A DNA stretch of 14,543 bases from an uncultured Eubacteriales bacterium (GTDB lineage Bacteria > Bacillota > Clostridia > Oscillospirales > CAG-272), in assembly GCA_900552255.1 (NCBI GenBank), contig URZF01000019.1, positions 1 through 14,543 of the forward strand, in the 5' to 3' direction. Positions 8,219 to 14,543 of this stretch are shown piece by piece. The position numbers were made by a program, and so were the translations under genes. Numbering within the stretch: position 1 is the stretch's first letter; the number at the start of each line of letters is the position of its first letter. The notes beneath the pieces are model-generated. The model did no database searches. It was not told the origin of the DNA and saw only the letters and a list, made by a program, of their open reading frames with translations.

Positions 8219-8812
8219 ATGAAAAAGCTGTTTTGGGGATTCTTTTTTATTTACATCGATTTCCATTTGGATATTAACGCGATAAGAATCGATCTGATTC
8301 CGACTTTTGTCGGCTACCTTTTGCTGCTCGGCGGAATCTCGGAGCTTATGGAGGAAAGCCCGCATTTTGAAAAGGTGAGAACGCCTTCTATCGTCATGGC
8401 GGTTTATACGGGGATCCTGTATGTCTTGGATCTTTTCGGGCTCGGACTTTCGATGCCGTACTTGATTTCAATTTTGCTGTCCATTATCAGCTGTGTCCTT
8501 TCCTATTATATTTCTTATCATGTCGTTGAAGGCGTGATCGAAATTGAGACGCGGAGCTCCTATCCTCTCGACGCCGCCCGTCTGAAAACCGCGTGGATCG
8601 TCCTTGTGGTGACGCATGCGATTTCCTGTGCGGCCGCCTATGCGGATCTCGGTGTGATTGCCTTGCTTGGCATGATCGTATTTTTTGTCTGCATGATCTG
8701 CTTTTTGTGTTTTTTCGGACACACCAAGAATCTTTATTATCGCATGAAGGAGGCGCAGGCGGCGGCACAAGCGGCTTCCGATGCGGACGCCTCCCATTTT
8801 GATCATCCCTGA
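8219..8812 (+). CDS. Uncharacterised multi-pass membrane protein
   Basis: I do not recognise a named family. The 197 aa are strongly hydrophobic. The N-terminal part MKKLFWGFFFIYIDF runs into a polar break with IDLIPTFVGY (24-33) and then a hydrophobic stretch to about 40. Further likely membrane segments are about 57-76, 79-104, 123-141 and 143-167. The N-terminal pattern of a short aromatic helix, a DLIP turn and F-V-G-Y resembles unnamed small membrane proteins I recall from Clostridia, which is only an impression. Cysteines cluster in the last segment (CMICFLCFF, 158-166). The C-terminal tail from about 170 is soluble, alanine-rich (EAQAAAQAASDADAS) and ends in DHP. Its start is 14 bases past the rdgB stop, and yhbY follows 34 bases after its own stop, so it is almost certainly co-transcribed. 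No function should be inferred from the neighbours alone. Confidence 0.85.
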   Translation: MKKLFWGFFFIYIDFHLDINAIRIDLIPTFVGYLLLLGGISELMEESPHFEKVRTPSIVMAVYTGILYVLDLFGLGLSMPYLISILLSIISCVLSYYISYHVVEGVIEIETRSSYPLDAARLKTAWIVLVVTHAISCAAAYADLGVIALLGMIVFFVCMICFLCFFGHTKNLYYRMKEAQAAAQAASDADASHFDHP

Positions 8813-8846
8813 TAACAGCCGTATTCACGGCGGAAACGGAGTTTAT

Positions 8847-9140
8847 ATGCTATCAAGCAAGCAGCGCGCCTATCTGCGCGCGATGGCGAACCGATACGAC
8901 ACGATCTTTCAGATCGGAAAGGGCGGTATCGGCGACAATATGACGGAGCAGCTTGGAAATGCGCTGGAAGCGAGGGAGCTCATCAAGCTGAGAACGCTCG
9001 ACACCTGCGAATACGGGCCGCGCGAGGCGGCGGAGCTTCTTGCGGAAAGACTTCACGCCGAGGTCGTATCGGTGACGGGGAGCCGGTTCGTTCTTTACCG
9101 TGAATCCGAGAAACATAAGAAAATCGAGCTTCCCTTATAA
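8847..9140 (+). CDS. yhbY: YhbY/CRS1-type RNA-binding protein
   Basis: This is a small single-domain RNA-binding protein of the CRM family, linked in bacteria to large ribosomal subunit assembly. The 97 aa match the usual length. It begins MLSSKQRAYLRAMAN, carries the conserved loop IGKGGIGDNM (23-32) and ends with the strand GSRFVLYR (78-85). The start at 8847 is chosen because GGAG at 8838-8841 lies five bases upstream and the product then matches the family N-terminus. An in-frame ATG at 8781 would begin inside the preceding gene and is rejected. The gene is followed six bases later by nadD, a neighbour pairing often seen in Firmicutes. Confidence 0.94.
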   Translation: MLSSKQRAYLRAMANRYDTIFQIGKGGIGDNMTEQLGNALEARELIKLRTLDTCEYGPREAAELLAERLHAEVVSVTGSRFVLYRESEKHKKIELPL

Positions 9141-9146
9141 CCCACT

Positions 9147-9779
9147 ATGGAAAAACGACAGATGAAAACCGGCATCTTCGGCGGTACCTTCGATCCCGTC
9201 CACAACGGGCATGTGAGGGCGGCCTCCGAATTTTTAAGACAGGCGTCGCTCGACCGCCTTTATATCATTCCCGACCGGATCCCTCCGCATAAAAGCATCG
9301 GCGCGGGCGACGATCCGGCGATGAGGCTCATGATGACTCGCCTTGCGTTTTCCGCTTCTCCGGAATTTTCGGGGCGTGCGGTCGTCTCCGATATGGAGGT
9401 GAAAAGCGAGGGCAAAAGCTATACCTACCTGACGCTGAAACGCTTTGTGGACATGGGCTTTTCCGGTCTGTATCTTTACTGCGGAACGGATATGCTGCTC
9501 ACGTTCGACGAGTGGTATCGCTTTGAGGATATCCTTTCCCTGTGCACGATCGCCTATGCGGCAAGGGAGCGTCAGACGAGTGAACTGGCCTTGCGGGTCG
9601 CGGAAAAGAAAACGCTTCTTAAAGACCGGTACGGCGCGAAAATTTTGGACATATCGTTTGATCCGGTTGAGATATCGTCGAGCGAGGTCCGGCAAATGAT
9701 TCATGAGGGACGCGACGCTTCCGCTTATCTGCCGCATCCCGTGTATGAATATATCAAGGAGAAAAACTTATACCGATGA
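9147..9779 (+). CDS. nadD: Nicotinate-nucleotide adenylyltransferase NadD
   Basis: NadD transfers AMP from ATP to nicotinate mononucleotide, making deamido-NAD, an essential step of NAD synthesis in the cytosol. The protein is 210 aa from the ATG at 9147. The nucleotidyltransferase signature is GGTFDPVHNGH (12-22), including the HxGH site (19-22). Later come GTDML (113-117) and the C-terminal ISSSEVR (176-182), the counterpart of the ISSTxIR motif that holds ATP phosphates. The start is uncertain. The ATG at 9147 and one at 9162 are both in frame, neither has a convincing ribosome binding site, and the later one gives the more typical MKTGIFGG beginning. Reinitiation after yhbY would suit either. 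The stop overlaps the yqeK start (ATGA). Confidence 0.95.
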   Translation: MEKRQMKTGIFGGTFDPVHNGHVRAASEFLRQASLDRLYIIPDRIPPHKSIGAGDDPAMRLMMTRLAFSASPEFSGRAVVSDMEVKSEGKSYTYLTLKRFVDMGFSGLYLYCGTDMLLTFDEWYRFEDILSLCTIAYAARERQTSELALRVAEKKTLLKDRYGAKILDISFDPVEISSSEVRQMIHEGRDASAYLPHPVYEYIKEKNLYR

Positions 9780-10405
9780 TAGAAAAGGAATCCCGCATTG
9801 CGGAAATCAGGAAAAGGCTGCCTTTGTACGAGGACGAGCAGAGGCTCCGGCATACGTTCGGCGTTTATGACGAATGCGTTTGGATGGCGCAGACCTTCGG
9901 ACTCCCGGAGGAGGAAGCCGTCACGCTATGCACAGCGGCGCTCCTGCATGATATCACCAAATCGAAAACCGATGAGGAGCAGCTCGCTCTCTGTGAAAAA
10001 TATGGGATCCCGCTGCCGCAGGATCGGTCGTCCGTGCTCCCGACGCTGCATCAGACCACCGGCGCTTCATTTGCAAGGGAACTCTTCGGGGAGGAGATCG
10101 TGACGGACAAGGTGATGTCCGCGATTTCATGCCATACGACCGGAAAGGCAGGGATGTCGGCGCTCGACAAAATGCTTTTTACAGCGGATTTTACGGAGCC
10201 GGGTAGAAAGTATCGCTCCTGTGCGGAAATGAGGGAATATTTGCACGGCGAATGTGAAAAAATAAACAAAAACGACAAAGCCGCGCTTTACCGTCTGCTT
10301 GACGACACCACGAAAAGAATTATTGGCTTCACTGTGACTTATCTGATTGAGAAAGGCAGAAAGATCGACGCCGAAATGATTTCAGCGTGGAACGATCTGG
10401 TATAG
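9776..10405 (+). CDS. yqeK: HD-domain hydrolase YqeK, probable Ap4A hydrolase
   Basis: YqeK proteins are metal-dependent HD phosphohydrolases. Characterised Gram-positive members cleave the alarmone diadenosine tetraphosphate symmetrically to two ADP. The 209 aa show the metal-binding pattern H26 (RLRHT), H58-D59 (ALLHDITK), H92 (LHQTTGA), H120 (SCHTTGKAGMSALDK) and D138 (TADFTEPGR). The last is a slight variant of the usual ADYIEPGR. It overlaps nadD by four bases, and nadD-yqeK is a widespread Firmicutes pair, sometimes even fused. AAGGAG at 9756-9761 lies 14 bases before the ATG, rather far, so translation probably depends on coupling to nadD. Identification is firm; the substrate is taken from family knowledge. 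Confidence 0.92.
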   Translation: MIEKESRIAEIRKRLPLYEDEQRLRHTFGVYDECVWMAQTFGLPEEEAVTLCTAALLHDITKSKTDEEQLALCEKYGIPLPQDRSSVLPTLHQTTGASFARELFGEEIVTDKVMSAISCHTTGKAGMSALDKMLFTADFTEPGRKYRSCAEMREYLHGECEKINKNDKAALYRLLDDTTKRIIGFTVTYLIEKGRKIDAEMISAWNDLV

Positions 10406-10432
10406 TACGCTGCTCCCAAAAGAGGATTGGTT

Positions 10433-11569
10433 ATGGAAAAAGAAAATTTAAGAAAACAAAAAAGAAGAAGCCGGAGCTCGCGGGCATTGCTGATTGTGGC
10501 CGCTTATGTCTGCGCCGTGTTCGTTATCGCCGGCATCACCGTGACCGCGCTTCTGCTGCATAAGCCGGCGGTCGATCCGACGCCGCAGTTTCCCACGGAC
10601 GGCACCACCGAGGCGCCGGAGGAAACGACCGATGTCGCGGCAAAGCCGGAAGAGCCTTATACGAGAAAGGACGGCTTTTATACCTTTCTCATTGCCGGCG
10701 TGGACGACGTCTCCATGAGCACGGACGTTCTGATGCTCGCGTCGCTTGACACCGTGAACGGAAAAATCAACATCGTTCAGATTCCGCGCGACACCTTTGT
10801 CAACAAAGAGGTGGGCGGATATACGAGCGTGACGCGGGTGAACGCCGTATTCACGGCGGCCTACAACAGACAGAGAAGCAGCGGCGCTACGGAAGCCAAG
10901 GCAAAGCATCTCGCCATGCAGGATTTACAGGCGAGGCTTTCCGCGGCGCTCTGCGTCAACATCGATGAATATGTGCTGATCAATACCACCGGCTTCCGCA
11001 ATGTGATCGACGCCGTTGGCGGCATTTGGTATGATGTCCCATGCGACATGGATTATGAGGATCCGGATCAGAATCTTTATATCCATCTGAAGGCGGGCTA
11101 TCAGCATCTCGACGGCAGTCAATGCGAGCAGCTGATCCGTTACCGTTCCGGCTATGCCACGGGCGACATCGGCCGCGTGGAGATGCGGGGCGATTTCATG
11201 GTTGAGGCGCTGCGTCAGGTCAAGAGCAATATCACGGTCGGAAATATGATTTCGATGGTACCGACGCTGATAAACCATGTCAGCACATCCATGTCGGTCG
11301 CGGATATCGTCTCCTATACGAAGCTGGTATATGCCGTTGACAATGCCGGAATCGCCGTGCGCACGCTCGGCGGCTCGTCGGTGCAGAATCCGGCGACCGG
11401 ACTTTGGATTTACTACTGTCTCAACAAAAGGGAAGCGTTGGCCGATATCAATGAATGTCTGAACGTATATAAGACCGACATTACCGGTGAGATTTTCGAC
11501 AGAGACGGCTTCTTTACGGACAGCAAAAACGCTTCGAACCTCTATATCAACGATTATTATCTCTCATAA
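10433..11569 (+). CDS. LytR-CpsA-Psr (LCP) family cell-wall ligase
   Basis: LCP proteins are membrane-anchored transferases that attach wall teichoic acid, capsule or other glycopolymers from a polyprenyl carrier to peptidoglycan. The 378 aa comprise a very basic cytoplasmic N-terminus (KQKRRSRSSR, 8-17) and one membrane helix (about 18-43). An extracytoplasmic linker rich in Thr, Pro and Glu follows (about 45-78), then the LCP domain (about 82-245). Its signatures are STDVLMLASLD (96-106), QIPRDT (116-121), INTTGFRNVIDAVGG (173-187) and RYRSGYATGDIGRVEMRGD (216-234), supplying the acidic and arginine residues that bind carrier pyrophosphate. The start at 10433 is supported by AGAGGA six bases upstream; a TTG at 10427 would add two residues. 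The true substrate cannot be told, and these proteins are no longer thought to be transcription regulators as the name LytR suggests. Confidence 0.93.
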   Translation: MEKENLRKQKRRSRSSRALLIVAAYVCAVFVIAGITVTALLLHKPAVDPTPQFPTDGTTEAPEETTDVAAKPEEPYTRKDGFYTFLIAGVDDVSMSTDVLMLASLDTVNGKINIVQIPRDTFVNKEVGGYTSVTRVNAVFTAAYNRQRSSGATEAKAKHLAMQDLQARLSAALCVNIDEYVLINTTGFRNVIDAVGGIWYDVPCDMDYEDPDQNLYIHLKAGYQHLDGSQCEQLIRYRSGYATGDIGRVEMRGDFMVEALRQVKSNITVGNMISMVPTLINHVSTSMSVADIVSYTKLVYAVDNAGIAVRTLGGSSVQNPATGLWIYYCLNKREALADINECLNVYKTDITGEIFDRDGFFTDSKNASNLYINDYYLS

Positions 11570-11579
11570 TTTGAAATTC

Positions 11580-11615
11580 CGGCTGCCGGGGGACTTGACG
11601 GAACCCCGGTGGCCG
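11580..11615 (+). repeat. GC-rich hairpin between the LCP gene and rsfS
   Basis: The arm CGGCTGCCGGGG (11580-11591) pairs with CCCCGGTGGCCG (11604-11615) over 12 base pairs around a 12-base loop. Ten pairs are Watson-Crick and two adjacent ones are G-U wobbles (11584 with 11611, 11585 with 11610). No T-tract follows, so it is not a standard intrinsic terminator. It could stabilise or trim the 3' end of the upstream mRNA. Its loop contains the -35 box of the rsfS promoter, so a role as a DNA operator is also possible. Confidence 0.6.
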
Positions 11616-11624
11616 TGGTATAAC
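11595..11624 (+). promoter_or_regulatory. Extended -10 sigma-A promoter for rsfS-leuS
   Basis: The -35 box TTGACG (11595-11600, five of six) and the -10 box TATAAC (11619-11624, five of six) are separated by 18 bases. A TG at 11616-11617 gives the extended -10 form TGnTATAAC. Transcription would start near 11631, leaving about 30 bases of leader before rsfS. The promoter lies in the only sizeable non-coding gap downstream of smc. Confidence 0.72.
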
Positions 11625-11660
11625 TACATATATATCCAAAATACGGAACGGAGAAAATCT

Positions 11661-12053
11661 ATGAATACGGAGAAAGAAACCGGCGTGTCCTCCCTTGAGG
11701 GCGCATCCGCAAGAGAGCTTGCAGACGCGATCGTGCGCATCCTCGACGAAAAGAAAGCGCGGGACATCAAGCTTTTGAAGTTTGCCGAGGGCAATGATCT
11801 CACCGAATATTTCGTCATCTGCACCGGTACCTCGAATACGCAGATCAAGGGTCTCGCGGGAGAGGTGGAATATAAGCTCGGCGAGCGGGGCGTGCATCCG
11901 CTGCATGTGGACGGGTTTGATTCCGGCATGTGGATCGCGATGGATTTTGCGCATGTGATCGTGCACATTTTCCACAAGAGCGAACGGGATTTCTACAAGC
12001 TCGAAAAGCTTTGGAACGACGCGGAGGAGATTCCTCTCGAGCCGCAAGAATAA
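11661..12053 (+). CDS. rsfS: Ribosome silencing factor RsfS
   Basis: RsfS (formerly YbeB, Iojap family) binds ribosomal protein L14 on the large subunit and blocks subunit joining, lowering translation when nutrients are scarce. The 130 aa include the family core [19 protein letters not shown] (48-66), the later [18 protein letters not shown] (87-104) and the end motif [14 protein letters not shown] (105-118). The ATG at 11661 has GGAG at 11650-11653 with a seven-base gap. The open frame extends further upstream, but that extension crosses the promoter and hairpin and has no family similarity. The genes nadD, yqeK, LCP and rsfS commonly cluster in Firmicutes. Here rsfS appears to have its own promoter and shares a transcript with leuS. 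Confidence 0.95.
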   Translation: MNTEKETGVSSLEGASARELADAIVRILDEKKARDIKLLKFAEGNDLTEYFVICTGTSNTQIKGLAGEVEYKLGERGVHPLHVDGFDSGMWIAMDFAHVIVHIFHKSERDFYKLEKLWNDAEEIPLEPQE

Positions 12054-12087
12054 AGGATTTTATTTCGCCCAAAAGGAGGACGATAAC

Positions 12088-14490
12088 ATGGCATACGACT
12101 ACAAGACCATTGAACCGAAGTGGCAGAAAATTTGGGAGGAAAAGCACGCATTCGAAGCCAAAAACGATTATACGCTTCCGAAATATTATGCGCTCGTCGA
12201 ATTTCCGTATCCCTCCGGCCAAGGACTGCACATCGGACATCCGCGTCCCTATACCGCCATCGACATCATCGCGCGCAAGAAGCGGATGGAGGGCTACAAC
12301 GTGCTGTTCCCGATCGGCTGGGATGCCTTCGGGCTTCCGACGGAGAATTATGCGATCAAAACGCATATCCATCCGACGGTCATCACGAAAAACAATATCG
12401 CGCGCTTCAAAAGCCAGCTCCAGAAAATCGGACTTTCGTTCGACTGGTCGAGAGAGATCAACACCAGCTCTCCCGAATATTATAAATGGACGCAGTGGAT
12501 CTTCTTGAAGCTCTTTGAAAAGGGACTCGCTTATAAAAAAGAAATGACGGTCAACTTCTGCACCTCCTGCAAGGTCGTGTTGGCGAACGAAGAGGTCGTA
12601 GGCGGCGTGTGCGAGCGCTGCGGCGGCGAGGTCGTCCACAAGGTCAAGAGCCAGTGGATGTTAAAGATCACCGAATATGCGGACAGACTCATCGACGATC
12701 TGGCAGACCTCGACTTCATCGAGCGCGTCAAGACGCAGGAGATCAACTGGATCGGCCGCTCTTATGGGGCGGAAGTGAGCTTCAAAACGAGCGAAAACGA
12801 CGAAATCACGGTTTATACGACACGTCCCGACACGCTGTTCGGCGCTACATACATGGTGATAGCGCCGGAGCACGCGCTCGTGGAAAAATGGCGGGACAAG
12901 CTCACAAATTATGCCGAGGTCGCGGCGTACCGCGAAGCCGCGGCGAAAAAATCCGATTTCGAGCGCACGGAAATGGCCAAGGACAAGACCGGCGTGAAGC
13001 TCGAGGGCGTTTACGCCGTCAATCCCGTGAACGGCAGGGAAATTCCGATTTTTATTTCCGATTATGTGCTTGCCACCTACGGAACCGGCGCCATCATGGC
13101 GGTGCCGGCGCACGATACGCGCGACTGGGATTTTGCGAAGAAATTCGGACTGCCGATCATCGAGGTCGTCGCCGGCGGAGATGTGCAGAACGAGGCTTTC
13201 ACCGATGTGGAGACCGGAAAGATGGTGAACTCCGGCTTTCTCGACGGCATGGAGGTCGCCGAGGCGAAAAAGGCGATCACGGAATGGCTCACCGAAAAGG
13301 GAATCGGACATGCCAAGACGAATTTCAAGCTGCGCGACTGGGTGTTTTCGCGGCAGCGCTACTGGGGCGAGCCGGTGCCGCTTGTATACTGCGAAAAGTG
13401 CGGCTGGGTGCCGATTCCGGAATCCGAGCTGCCGCTGACGCTGCCGGATATCACTGAATTTGAACCGACGGAGGACGGCGAGTCACCGCTCGCGAAGGCG
13501 ACGGACTGGGTGAACACGACCTGTCCGCACTGCGGCGGTCCCGCGAAGCGAGAAACGGACACGATGCCGAACTGGGCGGGCTCCTCGTGGTATTTCCTGC
13601 GTTACTGCGACCCGCACAACGAGGAGGAGCTTGCTTCCCGAGAGGCGCTCGATTACTGGATGCCGGTCGATTGGTACAACGGCGGCATGGAGCATGTGAC
13701 GCTGCATCTGCTCTACTCCCGCTTTTGGTCGAAGTTCCTATATGATCTCGGCATCGTTCCATGCAGGGAGCCGTACAAGAAACGCACCGCGCATGGCATG
13801 ATTCTCGGCGAAAACGGGGAGAAGATGTCCAAATCGCGCGGCAACGTCGTCAATCCCGACGATATCGTCGAGGAATACGGCGCCGATACGCTGCGGCTTT
13901 ATGAAATGTTTATCGGCGATTTTGAAAAATCCGCGCCGTGGTCGCCGTCCAGCATCAAGGGCTGCAAGCGGTTTCTCGAGCGTGTCGAGGGACTGATGTA
14001 CCTTGCAAAGGGCGAGGGCGTCACCCCGAAGCTTGAAAATTCGTTCCACAAGACCATCAAGAAGGTCACGACGGACATCGACACGATGAAATTCAACACG
14101 GCAATTGCCGCGATGATGTCGCTTCTCAACGAGATCTATGAGGCAAAGACGCTGACTGTGGACGAGCTGAAAATCTTCGTGAAGCTGCTCTGCCCGTTCG
14201 CGCCGCATCTCTCGGAGGAGCTGTGGTCGAGGCTCGGCGAAACGGAGCTTGCTTCTCTTGCGAAGTGGCCGGAATACGACGAGGCCAAAACGGTCGATAA
14301 TACGGTCACCATCGCGCTTTCCGTGCAGGGCAAACCGAGAGATACGGTTGAAATTCCGGCGGATGCCGACGAGGATACGGCTTTTGCCGCCGCCATGCGG
14401 AGCGAAAAATTCGCCTCCTTTGTAAAGGATAAGCAGATCGTGAAGAAAATCTATGTCAAAAACAAGATTCTCAATGTGATTGTGAAATAA
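12088..14490 (+). CDS. leuS: Leucyl-tRNA synthetase
   Basis: This class I aminoacyl-tRNA synthetase charges tRNA-Leu in the cytosol. The 800 aa are typical of a bacterial, Firmicutes-type enzyme. The ATP-binding signature is HIGH (48-51) and the second is KMSKS (579-583). Two Cys pairs near 155-176 (CTSC and CERC) form a probable zinc module. The CP1 editing domain carries [10 protein letters not shown] and [19 protein letters not shown], the latter holding the aspartate and threonine sites used to hydrolyse mischarged tRNA. A second Cys-rich insert (CEKCGW, CPHCGG) precedes the tryptophan-rich [11 protein letters not shown]. The C-terminal helical part should contact the anticodon stem. A strong AAAGGAGG (12072-12079) lies eight bases before the ATG. 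Only 34 bases separate it from rsfS, so no T-box leader can be present; expression must follow rsfS transcription. Confidence 0.97.
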   Translation: MAYDYKTIEPKWQKIWEEKHAFEAKNDYTLPKYYALVEFPYPSGQGLHIGHPRPYTAIDIIARKKRMEGYNVLFPIGWDAFGLPTENYAIKTHIHPTVITKNNIARFKSQLQKIGLSFDWSREINTSSPEYYKWTQWIFLKLFEKGLAYKKEMTVNFCTSCKVVLANEEVVGGVCERCGGEVVHKVKSQWMLKITEYADRLIDDLADLDFIERVKTQEINWIGRSYGAEVSFKTSENDEITVYTTRPDTLFGATYMVIAPEHALVEKWRDKLTNYAEVAAYREAAAKKSDFERTEMAKDKTGVKLEGVYAVNPVNGREIPIFISDYVLATYGTGAIMAVPAHDTRDWDFAKKFGLPIIEVVAGGDVQNEAFTDVETGKMVNSGFLDGMEVAEAKKAITEWLTEKGIGHAKTNFKLRDWVFSRQRYWGEPVPLVYCEKCGWVPIPESELPLTLPDITEFEPTEDGESPLAKATDWVNTTCPHCGGPAKRETDTMPNWAGSSWYFLRYCDPHNEEELASREALDYWMPVDWYNGGMEHVTLHLLYSRFWSKFLYDLGIVPCREPYKKRTAHGMILGENGEKMSKSRGNVVNPDDIVEEYGADTLRLYEMFIGDFEKSAPWSPSSIKGCKRFLERVEGLMYLAKGEGVTPKLENSFHKTIKKVTTDIDTMKFNTAIAAMMSLLNEIYEAKTLTVDELKIFVKLLCPFAPHLSEELWSRLGETELASLAKWPEYDEAKTVDNTVTIALSVQGKPRDTVEIPADADEDTAFAAAMRSEKFASFVKDKQIVKKIYVKNKILNVIVK

Positions 14491-14496
14491 GAGGGG

Positions 14497-14526
14497 ATCC
14501 GCCGGAGGGAGCCGGCGGATTTTTCC
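14497..14526 (+). terminator. Intrinsic terminator after leuS
   Basis: ATCCGCCGG (14497-14505) and CCGGCGGAT (14512-14520) form a perfect 9-bp stem with a 6-base AGGGAG loop. A run of five T starts at 14520 and extends to 14524. It begins six bases after the leuS stop and should end the rsfS-leuS transcript. The remaining 17 bases show no recognisable feature. Confidence 0.93.
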
Positions 14527-14543
14527 GAGAAGGCGGATATCTT

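Noticed and set aside
8781..8846. N-terminal extension of yhbY from an ATG at 8781
   Set aside because: It lies within the membrane-protein gene, lacks a ribosome binding site and is not part of the YhbY family, whereas 8847 has GGAG at the right spacing.
11487..11660. Upstream extension of the rsfS frame
   Set aside because: It crosses the LCP stop, the hairpin and the promoter, with no family similarity; the ATG at 11661 has a proper ribosome site.
12054..12087. Possible T-box riboswitch before leuS
   Set aside because: The gap is only 34 bases, and neither a T-box sequence nor an antiterminator fold is visible.
11930..12508. A 192-codon + strand frame overlapping rsfS and leuS
   Set aside because: An Arg/Ser-rich out-of-frame shadow of two well-supported genes.
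12609..13457. A 282-codon + strand frame inside leuS
   Set aside because: Arg/Gly-rich out-of-frame shadow; leuS is intact across the whole stretch with editing-domain motifs.

Overview
The window looks like a chromosomal housekeeping region from a moderately GC-rich member of the Clostridia, plausibly the Oscillospirales/Ruminococcaceae. That assignment is inferred from gene order (plsX-rnc-radical SAM-smc-ftsY, then yhbY-nadD-yqeK-LCP-rsfS-leuS), strong AGGAGG-type ribosome binding sites and the protein sequences. It was not checked by a search. All twelve recognisable genes lie on the + strand, nearly end to end, with several 4-base ATGA start/stop overlaps. I see no mobile element, CRISPR array, tRNA or rRNA, and no broken gene.

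Bases 1-152 are an AT-rich intergenic region with a near-consensus sigma-A promoter (TTGAAA, 17 bases, TATAAT) that should drive the first block. That block is plsX (phospholipid synthesis), rnc (RNase III), an Elp3-like radical SAM protein without an acetyltransferase domain, smc (chromosome condensation), ftsY (SRP receptor), an rdgB-type XTP/dITP pyrophosphatase and an uncharacterised five-segment membrane protein. It continues into yhbY (ribosome assembly), nadD (NAD synthesis), yqeK (HD-domain Ap4A hydrolase) and a LytR-CpsA-Psr cell-wall ligase. The acpP gene often found between plsX and rnc is absent. The only gap of note inside the block is 76 bases before smc, with a U-rich tract.

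The 91 bases between the LCP gene and rsfS hold a 12-bp GC-rich hairpin. Interleaved with it is a strong extended -10 promoter (TTGACG, 18 bases, TATAAC), so rsfS and leuS probably form a second transcription unit. That unit ends at a clear intrinsic terminator just after leuS, and the last 17 bases hold nothing recognisable.

Together the genes cover membrane lipid synthesis, RNA processing, chromosome segregation, membrane protein targeting, nucleotide-pool cleaning, ribosome assembly and silencing, NAD supply and leucine charging: a growth-linked core cluster. I found no convincing new multi-gene system. The most interesting points are the unassigned membrane protein, the Elp3-like radical SAM protein beside rnc and smc, and the hairpin/promoter overlap before rsfS.
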